A DNA stretch of 64,000 nt. It comes from Evansella halocellulosilytica (GTDB taxonomy: Bacteria > Bacillota > Bacilli > Bacillales > Salisediminibacteriaceae). A model generated the notes under the pieces. The model had not been told where the DNA came from, did not search any database, and saw only the letters and a list, made by a program, of their open reading frames with translations. Position 1 is the stretch's first letter. Every line of letters starts with the position of its first letter. The DNA is taken from assembly GCF_002335745.1 (NCBI RefSeq), contig NZ_NIST01000001.1, positions 982,300-1,046,299 on the forward strand, in the 5' to 3' direction. The translations under genes were made by a program, and so were the position numbers. This document shows, piece by piece, positions 8,131 through 16,112 of the stretch.

Positions 8131-9021
8131 ATGAACGTTGAATTAAAAGAATTTGTTTTAACAACACCTGATTCAGGACCGTATGGGATCGCTGTAGCAC
8201 AAGATGGAAAGGTATGGTTTACGCAACATAAAGCAAATAAAATTAGCTGTTTGGATAAGAATGGTGAGACTCAAGAATTTACAGTTCCTACAAATGATGC
8301 TGAAGTGATGTGCTTAATTGTATCTTCCAGTGGTGACATATGGTTTACAGAGTATGGAGCCAATAAAATAGGAAAGCTCACAACATCAGGTGTTTTTACA
8401 GAATACCCACTGCCACATAAGGACTCTGCTCCTTATGGCATAACGGAAGATTTTAATGGTGATTTATGGTTTACGCAATTAAAAGGAGACCGTATAGGAA
8501 GATTAACAAGTGGCGGTGATATTTATGAGTATGACCTTCCAACTAAAGGTTCCTTTCCTTCAGTAATTACGTTAGGTTCAGATCATGCACTTTGGTTCAC
8601 AGAAAATCAAAATAATATGATTGGCAGAATGACTGTTACGGGAGAATTGACGGAATACCCTCTACCTACAGAAGCAGGGGGCCCTGTAGGTATTACTAGT
8701 GGTAACGATGGAGCGCTCTGGTTTGTCGAGATTGCGGGAAATAAAATAGGCCGTATTACAACTACTGGGGAAATCAGCGAATATACGATTCCAACTCCTA
8801 ATGCACGCCCACACGCTATCATCGCAGGGAAAGACCAAGAGGTATGGTTTACTGAATGGGAGGCAAATCAAATAGGCAGAGTTACAAGTGATCGATCGAT
8901 TGTTGAATATCAAATTCAAACAAAAAATGCAGAGCCTCATGGCATAGCGTATGATAACGATCATTCAGTATGGTTCGCATTACAGTGTAACAAAATTGGC
9001 AAGCTTAAATTGAAAAAATAA
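8131..9021 (+). CDS. vgb: virginiamycin B lyase (streptogramin B inactivation)
   Basis: 296 residues forming a seven-bladed beta propeller: blades repeat the pattern LWFTE..xNxIGRxT about every 42 residues. Vgb opens the streptogramin B depsipeptide ring by elimination rather than hydrolysis. His228 (RPHAI), Glu268 and His270 (AEPHG) fall at the numbers I recall for the catalytic and metal residues of staphylococcal Vgb. ATG 8131 is chosen because TTGGAGGG lies 7 bases upstream; in-frame starts at 8080 and 8125 fit worse. vat follows after 19 bases. Cytosolic. Confidence 0.92.
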   Translation: MNVELKEFVLTTPDSGPYGIAVAQDGKVWFTQHKANKISCLDKNGETQEFTVPTNDAEVMCLIVSSSGDIWFTEYGANKIGKLTTSGVFTEYPLPHKDSAPYGITEDFNGDLWFTQLKGDRIGRLTSGGDIYEYDLPTKGSFPSVITLGSDHALWFTENQNNMIGRMTVTGELTEYPLPTEAGGPVGITSGNDGALWFVEIAGNKIGRITTTGEISEYTIPTPNARPHAIIAGKDQEVWFTEWEANQIGRVTSDRSIVEYQIQTKNAEPHGIAYDNDHSVWFALQCNKIGKLKLKK

Positions 9022-9040
9022 ATTGAGAGGAGCTTTGTTT

Positions 9041-9679
9041 ATGAAATCACAAAACCACCTAGGACCTAACCCAGACACTGTACATCCTATAAAAGGCAAT
9101 AAACATGTTCAGTTTATTAAACCCTCTATTACAAAGTCCAATATAATCGTAGGAGATTATTCTTACTATGATAGTCAAGATGGTGAATCGTTTGAAGAGC
9201 AAGTACTTTATCATTACGAAGCAATAGGAGATAAATTAATCATAGGAATGTTTTGTTCAATCGGACCAGGTACTACATTTATCATGAATGGAGCAAATCA
9301 TCGAATGGACGGTTCAACATACCCTTTCAACCTTTTCGGAAACGGTTGGGAGAGATATACCCCTACACTAGAAGAGCTACCTTACAAAGGTAATACAGAG
9401 GTAGGGAACGACGTTTGGATTGGTAAGGATGTAACAATTATGCCTGGAATACGAATAGGAGACGGAGCGATTATTGCGGCAAAATCGGTTGTAGTGAAGG
9501 ATGTAGAACCTTATACAGTAGTAGGGGGAAATCCTTCACATTTTATTAAGAAAAGGTTTACTGAAGAGAAGATTAACGACCTCATAAAAATACAGTGGTG
9601 GGATTGGGACATTGAGCTCATAAATGAACATATTCATTCGATATTAAATGGGGATGTAGAGAAGCTAAAACGAATTTGA
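9041..9679 (+). CDS. vat: streptogramin A O-acetyltransferase (Vat family)
   Basis: 212 residues of the xenobiotic acetyltransferase family, trimeric left-handed beta-helix enzymes that acetylate the free hydroxyl of streptogramin A from acetyl-CoA. Seen are the [20 protein letters not shown] loop with the expected catalytic histidine at residue 87, and hexapeptide repeats such as [16 protein letters not shown]-like turns at about 125-165. It resembles Vat(D)-type enzymes throughout. ATG 9041 follows GAGAGGAG. It lies 19 bases behind vgb, so the pair is one transcript ending at 9718-9764. Confidence 0.92.
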   Translation: MKSQNHLGPNPDTVHPIKGNKHVQFIKPSITKSNIIVGDYSYYDSQDGESFEEQVLYHYEAIGDKLIIGMFCSIGPGTTFIMNGANHRMDGSTYPFNLFGNGWERYTPTLEELPYKGNTEVGNDVWIGKDVTIMPGIRIGDGAIIAAKSVVVKDVEPYTVVGGNPSHFIKKRFTEEKINDLIKIQWWDWDIELINEHIHSILNGDVEKLKRI

Positions 9680-9717
9680 TGAAGAAAGACTGAATGGTAT
9701 GGTAGGACAAATTTTTT

Positions 9718-9764
9718 AAGAAGGGGGGACTCAAAATATTTATTTGAGACACCCTCCTCTTTTT
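9718..9764 (+). terminator. terminator of vgb-vat
   Basis: AAGAAGGGGG and ACTCAAA pair with TTTGAG and CCCTCCTCTT around an AT-rich loop, followed by a short T tract. It lies 39 bases beyond the vat stop. Confidence 0.75.
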
Positions 9765-9900
9765 GAAGTGTAACCTATCCAGCTTTTATAGTTAAGCTAT
9801 GAAACTGTATCTATAAACTTTGAATTGCTACAAACCTTCTTACATTTAAATACTAAAAGTAAATCCGAAATGATAAAGATAAATGCTAGAGAAGTAGATA

Positions 9901-10233
9901 TTAAACATTTTTTGCCTCCCCCGCAAGCTGAACACATGCAAGTCCAATAATGATGATCATAATCCCTCCGATCTGAATAGTTGTTAGTGCATCACCAAGC
10001 AATGTAGCTCCTAAGAGCGCTACAGTCAGTACACCAACACCAGACCATATTGCATAACCAATACCAATATTCATTCCATGTTTCAGGCTAAGTGAAAAAA
10101 CAAAGTATGAACTCACTGCGAATAAGACTGATATTGTGGTTGGTAATGGTGCCGTAAATCCTTCCGAATAACGAGTCGCTATTGCTGCTGTTATTTCTAA
10201 GAAAATAGCTGTTAAGAGATATAAAAATGCCAT
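9901..10233 (-). CDS. SMR-family efflux protein, second of a pair
   Basis: 110 residues with four membrane helices. Glu13 in helix 1 (LTAIFLEITAA) is the invariant proton/drug-binding glutamate of small multidrug resistance proteins, and helix 3 carries GIGYAIWSGVGV. ATG 10233 follows AAGGGGAG. It is transcribed after its partner at 10592 with a 38-base gap. Such unequal pairs (EbrAB, YkkCD, YvdRS) form heterodimers of opposite topology. The likely substrates are quaternary ammonium compounds and other cationic drugs. Confidence 0.85.
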   Translation of the reverse strand: MAFLYLLTAIFLEITAAIATRYSEGFTAPLPTTISVLFAVSSYFVFSLSLKHGMNIGIGYAIWSGVGVLTVALLGATLLGDALTTIQIGGIMIIIIGLACVQLAGEAKNV

Positions 10234-10271
10234 ACTTAATCTCCCCTTGTCTCGTAGTAAAAAGTAATTCC

Positions 10272-10592
10272 TCAAACTGCACCAATCTCTAACACAGCAA
10301 CTCCTGATATGATCAGAGCAACTCCCATTACTTGCACTTTAGTAAGTGATTCTTTAAAAAAAATGAAGCCAAAAATGGCAATGGATATTACTCCTACACC
10401 AGACCATATAGCGTAGCCCATACCGATGTTTAACCCGTATTGGAGACTGACAGCAAAGAAAAAATAAGAAGCAATGATTACGATGATGGTTACGATACTC
10501 GGAACAACTTTTTTAAACCCGTCTGAGTACCGGCTTGTGATTGCGCCGGTCACTTCAGCTAAAATTGTTAATGCTAAAAAAAGATAAGCCAA
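10272..10592 (-). CDS. SMR-family efflux protein, first of a pair
   Basis: 106 residues with four membrane helices and Glu13 (LTILAEVTGA); helix 3 has GMGYAIWSGVGV. Start TTG 10592 is proposed because AAAGGAGG lies 7 bases before it and no ATG gives a normal helix 1. It is the partner of the SMR gene at 10233. Divergent to a LysR gene at 10712, with a LysR-type box between them, it is probably inducible. Confidence 0.82.
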   Translation of the reverse strand: MAYLFLALTILAEVTGAITSRYSDGFKKVVPSIVTIIVIIASYFFFAVSLQYGLNIGMGYAIWSGVGVISIAIFGFIFFKESLTKVQVMGVALIISGVAVLEIGAV

Positions 10593-10616
10593 ATGAATGA
10601 CCTCCTTTATGTGTTG

Positions 10617-10631
10617 TATACCTTTAGTATA
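10617..10631. promoter_or_regulatory. LysR-type operator between the SMR pair and its LysR gene
   Basis: TATAC, a 5-base spacer and GTATA form a 15-bp interrupted dyad that contains the T-N11-A LysR signature. It lies between the divergent starts at 10592 and 10712. Confidence 0.45.
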
Positions 10632-10711
10632 AGGAGGTAATGGTATCATGTATAATGATTGTTAGTGATGATAACATCAATTTAAATGATGTTAATAAGG
10701 AGTGTGGAAAC

Positions 10712-11563
10712 ATGGAATTAAGTGACTTAAGAGTATTTCAAGCGATTGCCGAAGAATCGAGTATATCAGGAGCGGCAAAGCGGTTGGATTATGTTCAGTC
10801 GAATGTAACTGCGAGGTTACGTAAGTTAGAAGATGAGTTAGGTGTTCTTCTGTTTCATAGAAATGTAAAAGGGATAACGATTACAGATAAAGGTGCTCTA
10901 TTTAGACAATATGCAGATTCAATCCTGCAAATGGCAGATGAAGCCGTTACAGCTTTACAAGATCACGATAAACATGTTGGAACCCTACGAATAGGTGTAG
11001 TAGAAACGGTTACTTGCGGGAATTTTATGAATCTCATATCTACTTACCAAACAAAGTATGAACAAGTATCGCTTCGCTTAGAAACGGGAACCCCTTTAGA
11101 GTTAATGGAGAAAGTGAAGAACTATGAATTAGACGCAGCTTTTGTAACGGAGAATCTATCATCAACGAACTTTGTCCTTGATTACGTTCAAACGGATGAG
11201 ATTGTTCTTATATCTAAAGGAGAATTGAAGGTGCCCTCATTATCAGAGCAAAGATGGGCAATCTCTCCGGAAGGATGCCCCTTTAGAAAAAAGTTAGAAC
11301 AGTGGTTTCAAGATGAAGGGATTACCTTGAAAGAATGCATTGAAATTAGCTCACTTGAAACGATTTTAAGCAGTGTAAAGGAAGGAATTGCATCAACGAT
11401 TCTTCCGAAGTCTGTATTAACAGGTTCTTATGAACAATTACATGTCACGCCGATTCCTCCTCCTTTTCAACTCATTGAAACTGGCTTAATCAGGAGAAAA
11501 GAAAAGTATGTAAGCCATGCGTATAAAGCTTTTGCAGAGCTCGTTAAGGAGCAAGGGCTGTAA
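10712..11563 (+). CDS. LysR-family transcriptional regulator
   Basis: 283 residues. The winged helix at 1-60 (SISGAAKRLDYVQSNVTARL) is of the CzcR/YwqM-like type, followed by an effector domain. Start ATG 10712 has AAGGAGTG upstream; in-frame starts from 10640 would overlap the operator. It is divergent from the SMR pair, its likely target. No clear terminator was found after it. Confidence 0.85.
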   Translation: MELSDLRVFQAIAEESSISGAAKRLDYVQSNVTARLRKLEDELGVLLFHRNVKGITITDKGALFRQYADSILQMADEAVTALQDHDKHVGTLRIGVVETVTCGNFMNLISTYQTKYEQVSLRLETGTPLELMEKVKNYELDAAFVTENLSSTNFVLDYVQTDEIVLISKGELKVPSLSEQRWAISPEGCPFRKKLEQWFQDEGITLKECIEISSLETILSSVKEGIASTILPKSVLTGSYEQLHVTPIPPPFQLIETGLIRRKEKYVSHAYKAFAELVKEQGL

Positions 11564-11762
11564 TGATAGGAAAATAAAACTTATAGTGAAGAGTGATGTT
11601 TGCCTATTCTCACTTCATAAACTTCCCCCAACTTAGAAAAATGGATGGGATTAATGGAGAATAACCATTTCATTATATTCTTTGTAAACCACAGGCTCTG
11701 CCTGTGTGAAAATAAACCTTTAAGGGTTGTATTCGTGTGAGCTCTTAAAAGTAAGAATAGTT

Positions 11763-11870
11763 GGAAGGTATACTGCTTGCTTTCCACGGACGAACGGTTG
11801 AGCTACTTCGATCAAGCTCGAAGGGATCTCAACTCGTCCGTTTTTCCGTAGGAGTCGCGCAGTACCTTCC
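11763..11870. repeat. Bacillaceae intergenic repeat, copy 1
   Basis: Near-perfect terminal inverted repeats GGAAGGTATACTGC and GCAGTACCTTCC enclose an internal dyad (ACGGACGA...TCGTCCGT). The wording 'TTTTCCGTAGGAGTCGCGCAG' resembles short intergenic repeats that I know from alkaliphilic Bacillus genomes. Non-coding. Confidence 0.6.
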
Positions 11871-12068
11871 ACCTTTTGATGACAACTTTATTTGCGTTAT
11901 GTCATTTATTATCTTAAATGATGGATACGAAATGAACATAAGTTTCTTTGATAACAAAAGCCCTTTAATGAGATAAAATGAGCTGAGATACAACTTCCCC
12001 CAACTCGTTTTTTCTATGTATGCTATTAGAATGGTATTTAAATGTCATCATTTACTCGAAAGAGTGCC

Positions 12069-12170
12069 AGGCGGTGACTCAGGCGGGAAAAGCAATCGTC
12101 GAAAATCCCCTAGGTGCACACAGTGTGACACCTAGGAAGTTGAGGCATTGCCCGCTGAAAGCGTCCGCCT
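12069..12170. repeat. Bacillaceae intergenic repeat, copy 2
   Basis: Ends AGGCGG and CCGCCT. It contains the stretch GACTCAGGCGGGAAAAGC, a central cruciform-prone dyad CCTAGGTG...CACCTAGG, and TGCCCGCTGAAAGCGTCCG. This architecture matches a common GC-richer Bacillaceae interspersed repeat; copies 3 and 4 at 27421 and 53461 share motifs. Confidence 0.6.
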
Positions 12171-12247
12171 ATAGCGATTTCGAATTCTATATGATTATGA
12201 AAAGGGATATCCTCAAAAAACTTTTGACACGGACCAAATTAAATAAG

Positions 12248-12317
12248 GTCCCTTAAGGGACTCTGGTGGTAAAGTGCCCTTATAGGGCGAAATTAAAACC
12301 GCCCGTTTTACGGGCGG
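12248..12317. repeat. cluster of three short palindromes
   Basis: GTCCCTTAAGGGAC (12248-12261), GCCCTTATAGGGC (12276-12288) and a 7-bp stem CCGCCCG/CGGGCGG with loop TTTTA (12299-12317) follow one another within 70 bases. Together with the two repeats above they fill the 870-base gene-free stretch 11564-12434. Function is unknown. Confidence 0.5.
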
Positions 12318-12434
12318 ATACTTATTAAATTAGAAAGTATAGACTAAAAAACAGCAATCTATAAGAAACGAAATCATGTGTAACGGTGGTAAGATGACAG
12401 AGTCTAGACAATAAATGCTAGGGAGGTCATCAAT

Positions 12435-12797
12435 GTGGAAATGAAAAAGGCAGAATTCACGGGTGGAAGTAACATTGCCCTAAAAATACCAAAGTTCAAG
12501 TATGAAGAAACGGTGCATTTTTATAGAGATGTTTTGAAGCTTCCATATTTAGGCTTTATATCTGAATCTCATGCATTTCAGTTTGGAGACACTACGCTGT
12601 GGCTCGATTGTATGGAAAATTACTCCCAACAAGATGTATGGCTGGAAATTCAGACAAACCAAGTCCAAGCAGTAGCAGATTATTTACGTGAAAACGACAT
12701 TCATCGAAGAGACGAAGTAGAGGTGCACGAAAATTCAGATGGTTATTGGATTTCAGATCCATGCGGCACGATCCTTAGAGTAAATCAACGAAAATAG
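12435..12797 (+). CDS. VOC-superfamily (glyoxalase/bleomycin-resistance fold) protein
   Basis: 120 residues, one vicinal-oxygen-chelate domain: VHFYRDVLKLPYLG early and YWISDPCGTILRV at the end are typical. GTG 12435 follows GGGAGG; ATG 12441 in frame is an alternative. It stands alone. It could bind or modify a small toxic molecule, but metal ligands are not clear enough to predict chemistry. Confidence 0.75.
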   Translation: MEMKKAEFTGGSNIALKIPKFKYEETVHFYRDVLKLPYLGFISESHAFQFGDTTLWLDCMENYSQQDVWLEIQTNQVQAVADYLRENDIHRRDEVEVHENSDGYWISDPCGTILRVNQRK

Positions 12798-12860
12798 TAG
12801 TCTATTGATAAGTAGGAATGATCTGAAGGGGTGTATATTGACGCCCCTATTTAAATAAGT

Positions 12861-12889
12861 TTGACAATAAATGGTTAATATGTGATGAT
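12861..12889 (+). promoter_or_regulatory. promoter of the TetR-ABC operon
   Basis: A consensus TTGACA (12861-12866) and GATGAT (12884-12889) are 17 bp apart, with TG one base before the -10. The operator begins immediately downstream. Confidence 0.55.
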
Positions 12890-12890
12890 A

Positions 12891-12914
12891 TACATACCGA
12901 ACGTTCGGTATGTA
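12891..12914. promoter_or_regulatory. 24-bp perfect palindromic TetR operator
   Basis: TACATACCGAAC is followed directly by its exact complement. It covers the start of transcription and ends 13 bases before the TetR start codon, just upstream of the ribosome site, the expected place for autorepression. Confidence 0.75.
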
Positions 12915-12927
12915 TAGGAGGTACAAA

Positions 12928-13587
12928 ATGACAAGACGATATCATTCAGAGGAAACAAAAGAAAAGATTATTGCTGTTTCAACTCGGCTATTTATCGAAA
13001 AAGGTTTTGAGAAAACGAGTATAAAAGACATTTGTGATGCTCTAGGAATGTCAAAAGGGGCAATCTATCATCACTTTAAGTCGAAAAAGGAGATTATAGA
13101 GGCTGTCAGAGAAAATAAAAGCAATCATATTGAAGAAACCGTAGAACATTGGCTGAATGGATTTGAAGCCAAAACGGCAAAAGAAAAATTAACACTTCTT
13201 TTAGAAAAGGACATAGCAGATCAAGAAGCACATTCACTTGATAAAGCTTTTAGTACGCAAATAAAAAGCCCTGACTTTATTGTGTCAACGATGAAAGATT
13301 CCGTTCAAAAGAGTGCGCCTGTATTTGCAAATATTTTAAAGGAAGGTAATAAGGATGGATCGATTGCAACGGACTACCCAGATGAGTTTGCTGAAGTCTT
13401 CTTTTTATTACTTAATATTTGGTGTGATCCGGTAATCTTCGAATGCGATGACGATCAATTGCATCGACGGCTGCAATTTTTGCAATCTATGACGAAAAAG
13501 ATGGGGGCAGATATTATCAATGACCAAACCTTAGAAAAAGCAGAAAAACTGTTGCAAAACCTTTATTCAAATGGTGATCAAGCATGA
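12928..13587 (+). CDS. TetR-family regulator of the downstream ABC transporter
   Basis: 219 residues with an N-terminal HTH (SIKDICDALGMSKGAIYHHF) at about 28-48 and a helical effector domain. ATG 12928 follows TAGGAGGT. Its stop overlaps the ABC ATPase start by 4 bases (ATGA), so the three genes are translationally coupled. The 24-bp palindrome upstream is its likely site. The inducer is unknown and is probably a substrate of the transporter. Confidence 0.88.
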   Translation: MTRRYHSEETKEKIIAVSTRLFIEKGFEKTSIKDICDALGMSKGAIYHHFKSKKEIIEAVRENKSNHIEETVEHWLNGFEAKTAKEKLTLLLEKDIADQEAHSLDKAFSTQIKSPDFIVSTMKDSVQKSAPVFANILKEGNKDGSIATDYPDEFAEVFFLLLNIWCDPVIFECDDDQLHRRLQFLQSMTKKMGADIINDQTLEKAEKLLQNLYSNGDQA

Positions 13588-14318
13588 GTCTTAATCAAAC
13601 GGTTGTAAATGTTGAAAACTTGACCAAAACGTTTCATAAACAGGAGGTTATTACATCTTGTTATATGTCCGTAGAAAAAAACTCTATTTATGGTTTCTTA
13701 GGAGCAAACGGTGCAGGAAAAACAACGATTTTCAAAATGTTAACCGGATTACTCTCACCGACGACTGGCAAAATAGAAGTGCTAGGAATAAATGTTCGTA
13801 AACAGAGAGAAAAGATACTGCGAAACATTGGCAGTATGATTGAAAGCCCTATTTTTTATGAGCATTTGTCCGCAGAGGCAAATTTATACATTCATTTATC
13901 TTATATGGGGTGTAAAGATGGAGATATCCCTTTTGTACTTGAAAAAGTCGGATTGAACCATACAGACAATCAACCCGTTTCTCAATTTTCAGTTGGGATG
14001 CGTCAGCGTTTAGGTATAGCGAGGGCAATCGTACACAAACCGAAGCTTTTAATATTGGATGAGCCAATTAATGGATTAGACCCTATGGGGATCCGTGATA
14101 TGAGAAAGTTGTTTCCATTTCTCGTAAATAACTATGATATGACGATTTTATTATCGAGCCATATCTTAAGTGAAATTGAGCATATAGCGGATACTATTGG
14201 AGTAATAGCTAGTGGAACTATGGTAGAAGAGGTAAACGTTAACTCGATCAAAGTAAATCACCCTAATGGATTAGAGGATTATTTCTTTCATGTGTTAAAT
14301 CAGGAGGTGAATATATGA
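13584..14318 (+). CDS. ABC transporter ATP-binding protein
   Basis: 244 residues. Walker A GANGAGKTT at about 40-48, signature FSVGMRQR at about 137, Walker B LLILDEP followed by an H-loop SSHIL. The signature departs from LSGGQ, as in the BcrA/YxlF-like class that exports peptides and antibiotics. It powers the permease at 14315. The gene overlaps both neighbours by 4 bases. Confidence 0.9.
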   Translation: MSLNQTVVNVENLTKTFHKQEVITSCYMSVEKNSIYGFLGANGAGKTTIFKMLTGLLSPTTGKIEVLGINVRKQREKILRNIGSMIESPIFYEHLSAEANLYIHLSYMGCKDGDIPFVLEKVGLNHTDNQPVSQFSVGMRQRLGIARAIVHKPKLLILDEPINGLDPMGIRDMRKLFPFLVNNYDMTILLSSHILSEIEHIADTIGVIASGTMVEEVNVNSIKVNHPNGLEDYFFHVLNQEVNI

Positions 14319-15025
14319 TCGATTTAATGAAACTTGAAATCAAAAGAAATAAATTGAAAACCTTTACTTTGGCTAGTACCTTTATTTCAATTGCAATGTT
14401 AGGTTTCATGTATTTATTTGCGTATGCCCCACAACTAGAACCAAATGACCCTGATTTAATGATTTTTGCTGGATATAACAACCTTGTCACATTATATGGA
14501 GTCGTGAATATGACAGCTTTTTGTACACTTTCGTCTGTCATGTATTCACGTTTTATTATTGATGAATATTCAGGGAATCGTTTAACTTTACTCTTTTCTT
14601 ACCCTGTCAATCGCAAAAAAATATTACTAGTCAAATTATCTTTTGTGTTTATCTTCACCTCCCTAGCAATGACCGTATGTAACCTCATCGTCTTTTCGAT
14701 ATTCGGGATCACGGAATACATCTATCCTTTAGTAAATGAAACAATAAATGTGAAGTATATGCAAGATGCAGTAGTAACTACTATTTTTATGGCGATTTTA
14801 GCAGGGTCAATTAGCATCATTGCGACGGGGGTAGGATTTATTAACAAATCAATTCCAACTGTTTTAATATCTGCCATTGCTCTGTCATCAATTGCCTGCA
14901 ATATTGTTTTTAGTTCATTAGCAAATCAATCATTAATCATGATCACTGTGGTGATTACAGTCATTGCTGCAATTGTCATTACTTTGATACTGATGTGTAA
15001 AGTTGATCATATGGAGGTCGAATAA
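14315..15025 (+). CDS. ABC-2 type transporter permease
   Basis: 236 residues with six hydrophobic segments and the short IDEYSGNRLTLLFSYPVNRK cytoplasmic loop typical of ABC-2 permeases of the BcrB/NatB type. It forms the membrane partner of the preceding ATPase. The start overlaps the ATPase stop. The function is likely export of, or resistance to, an amphiphilic compound or peptide (inference). Confidence 0.85.
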   Translation: MIDLMKLEIKRNKLKTFTLASTFISIAMLGFMYLFAYAPQLEPNDPDLMIFAGYNNLVTLYGVVNMTAFCTLSSVMYSRFIIDEYSGNRLTLLFSYPVNRKKILLVKLSFVFIFTSLAMTVCNLIVFSIFGITEYIYPLVNETINVKYMQDAVVTTIFMAILAGSISIIATGVGFINKSIPTVLISAIALSSIACNIVFSSLANQSLIMITVVITVIAAIVITLILMCKVDHMEVE

Positions 15026-15026
15026 C

Positions 15027-15254
15027 ATGGAAGAAGGAATAGAGCGAATCATTGATCAGACACTAGCAAATATAGATCAACAACTTTATATATTGAGTGC
15101 AGTAGCAGGAGTCCTCCTTTTCTTTATAGGTCTTTACTTAGTCATCCGAAAGTCTAAAAACAATAAACAAGGGATGAAGATCCTTGGGCAAGTGTGTCTA
15201 GGCATTGGGATTCTAGCATTTTTTAGCGGGGTTATTCAAATTTTGATTCAGTAA
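15027..15254 (+). CDS. small two-helix membrane protein
   Basis: 75 residues with hydrophobic segments at about 21-40 and 53-73 separated by a basic loop (RKSKNNKQGMK). ATG 15027 follows GGAGGTCG. It is the last gene of the TetR-ABC operon and has its own terminator right behind. It may assist the transporter, but no family is recognised. Confidence 0.6.
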   Translation: MEEGIERIIDQTLANIDQQLYILSAVAGVLLFFIGLYLVIRKSKNNKQGMKILGQVCLGIGILAFFSGVIQILIQ

Positions 15255-15275
15255 GAGTTGAGACTTGCTGATCAC

Positions 15276-15308
15276 AAAGAAACCATGATCGATGATGGTT
15301 TCTTTTTA
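15276..15308 (+). terminator. terminator of the TetR-ABC operon
   Basis: AAAGAAACCAT pairs with ATGGTTTCTTT around a short loop, and the run of Ts continues into TTTTTATTTT. Confidence 0.8.
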
Positions 15309-15390
15309 TTTTCCAAAAATACTAGTTTGAGAGAACAAGCCGATATTGAACCGGAAGCATGAGTGTGTCCTTTTATTTAGAAAAAAATGG

Positions 15391-15419
15391 TTGATTTATA
15401 TACTGAGTAACTATATACT
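15391..15419 (+). promoter_or_regulatory. promoter of the PadR-regulated ABC operon
   Basis: TTGATT (15391-15396) and TATACT (15414-15419) with a 17-bp spacer, embedded in the large inverted repeat described next. Confidence 0.55.
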
Positions 15420-15432
15420 CAGTATATAAATC
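15393..15432. promoter_or_regulatory. large inverted repeat, probable PadR operator
   Basis: Two exact 17-bp arms (15393-15409 and 15416-15432, core TATATACTGAGTA) are separated by ACTATA. The dyad covers the -10 box and spacer, so a dimeric repressor there would shut the operon. The PadR gene at its distal end is the obvious candidate. Confidence 0.65.
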
Positions 15433-15459
15433 ACTGTATATAAAAGAGGCTGATATGAA

Positions 15460-16107
15460 ATGATGGATCTAATTGTCGAGTTTCAATGGGAAATCTTTAT
15501 TGCGGCAGAGGTATTGTCGATGGTTTGCCTGCTTTTATTTGGAGCAGTGCGTTACCTTTTAGGCAAACGATCGTTAAGCATGTGGTTTCTCGTTTTATTT
15601 ATTGTGTTGCTCGTCATTGAAGCAGCTTTAGCAATGCTCATTTATCAGGAAACAGGAGAAATCTCAAGGTTTCAGATCGTTGTCACGATTTTTGTTCTTT
15701 ATGCTTGTACATTTGGAATTTTTGACTTTATAAAGCTTGACCGATGGATGCGCCGTAAAATTGGTGAATGGCGCGGGGTACAATTACTCTCAGATAAAGA
15801 TATAAGGGTCATGAATATGCAGAAGGACCCAAGGTATGTCGCGAAAAAATATCGCTATAGTTCCATTGCTCATCTTATCGTATTCCTGGCCGTCCAGGCA
15901 GGTTTCTGGATTTACAGCACGAGCGATACGGATCAAATTATGCGCTATTTGACAGACCTTTCCTGGGTCGGGACAGAAAATGTAACAGAAACGCCTTATG
16001 CAAACGAAACCTTGTACCAAATATCAATGGTTTGGGGCATCGTGTTTATTATTGATTTTATTTGGTCATGGTCTTATACGATTTTTCCTGAAAGTAAGAA
16101 AGGATGA
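15460..16107 (+). CDS. membrane protein heading the PadR-ABC operon
   Basis: 215 residues with about five hydrophobic segments (roughly 10-30, 40-62, 72-92, 135-152, 187-205) and a basic central loop (KLDRWMRRKIGEWRG). No family is recognised. AGAGGCTG precedes the ATG. It overlaps or abuts the ATPase gene, which implies a shared role with the transporter. Confidence 0.65.
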   Translation: MMDLIVEFQWEIFIAAEVLSMVCLLLFGAVRYLLGKRSLSMWFLVLFIVLLVIEAALAMLIYQETGEISRFQIVVTIFVLYACTFGIFDFIKLDRWMRRKIGEWRGVQLLSDKDIRVMNMQKDPRYVAKKYRYSSIAHLIVFLAVQAGFWIYSTSDTDQIMRYLTDLSWVGTENVTETPYANETLYQISMVWGIVFIIDFIWSWSYTIFPESKKG

Positions 16108-16112
16108 TAGAC

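Noticed and set aside
9901-10649. Guanidine (ykkC) riboswitch before the SMR pair
   Set aside because: Only about 50 bases separate the SMR start from the LysR dyad, with none of the conserved ykkC blocks. The proteins look Qac-type rather than Gdx-type.
11761-12256. Open frames of 71 and 78 codons in the gap after the LysR gene
   Set aside because: They coincide with interspersed repeats and palindromes and lack ribosome sites.
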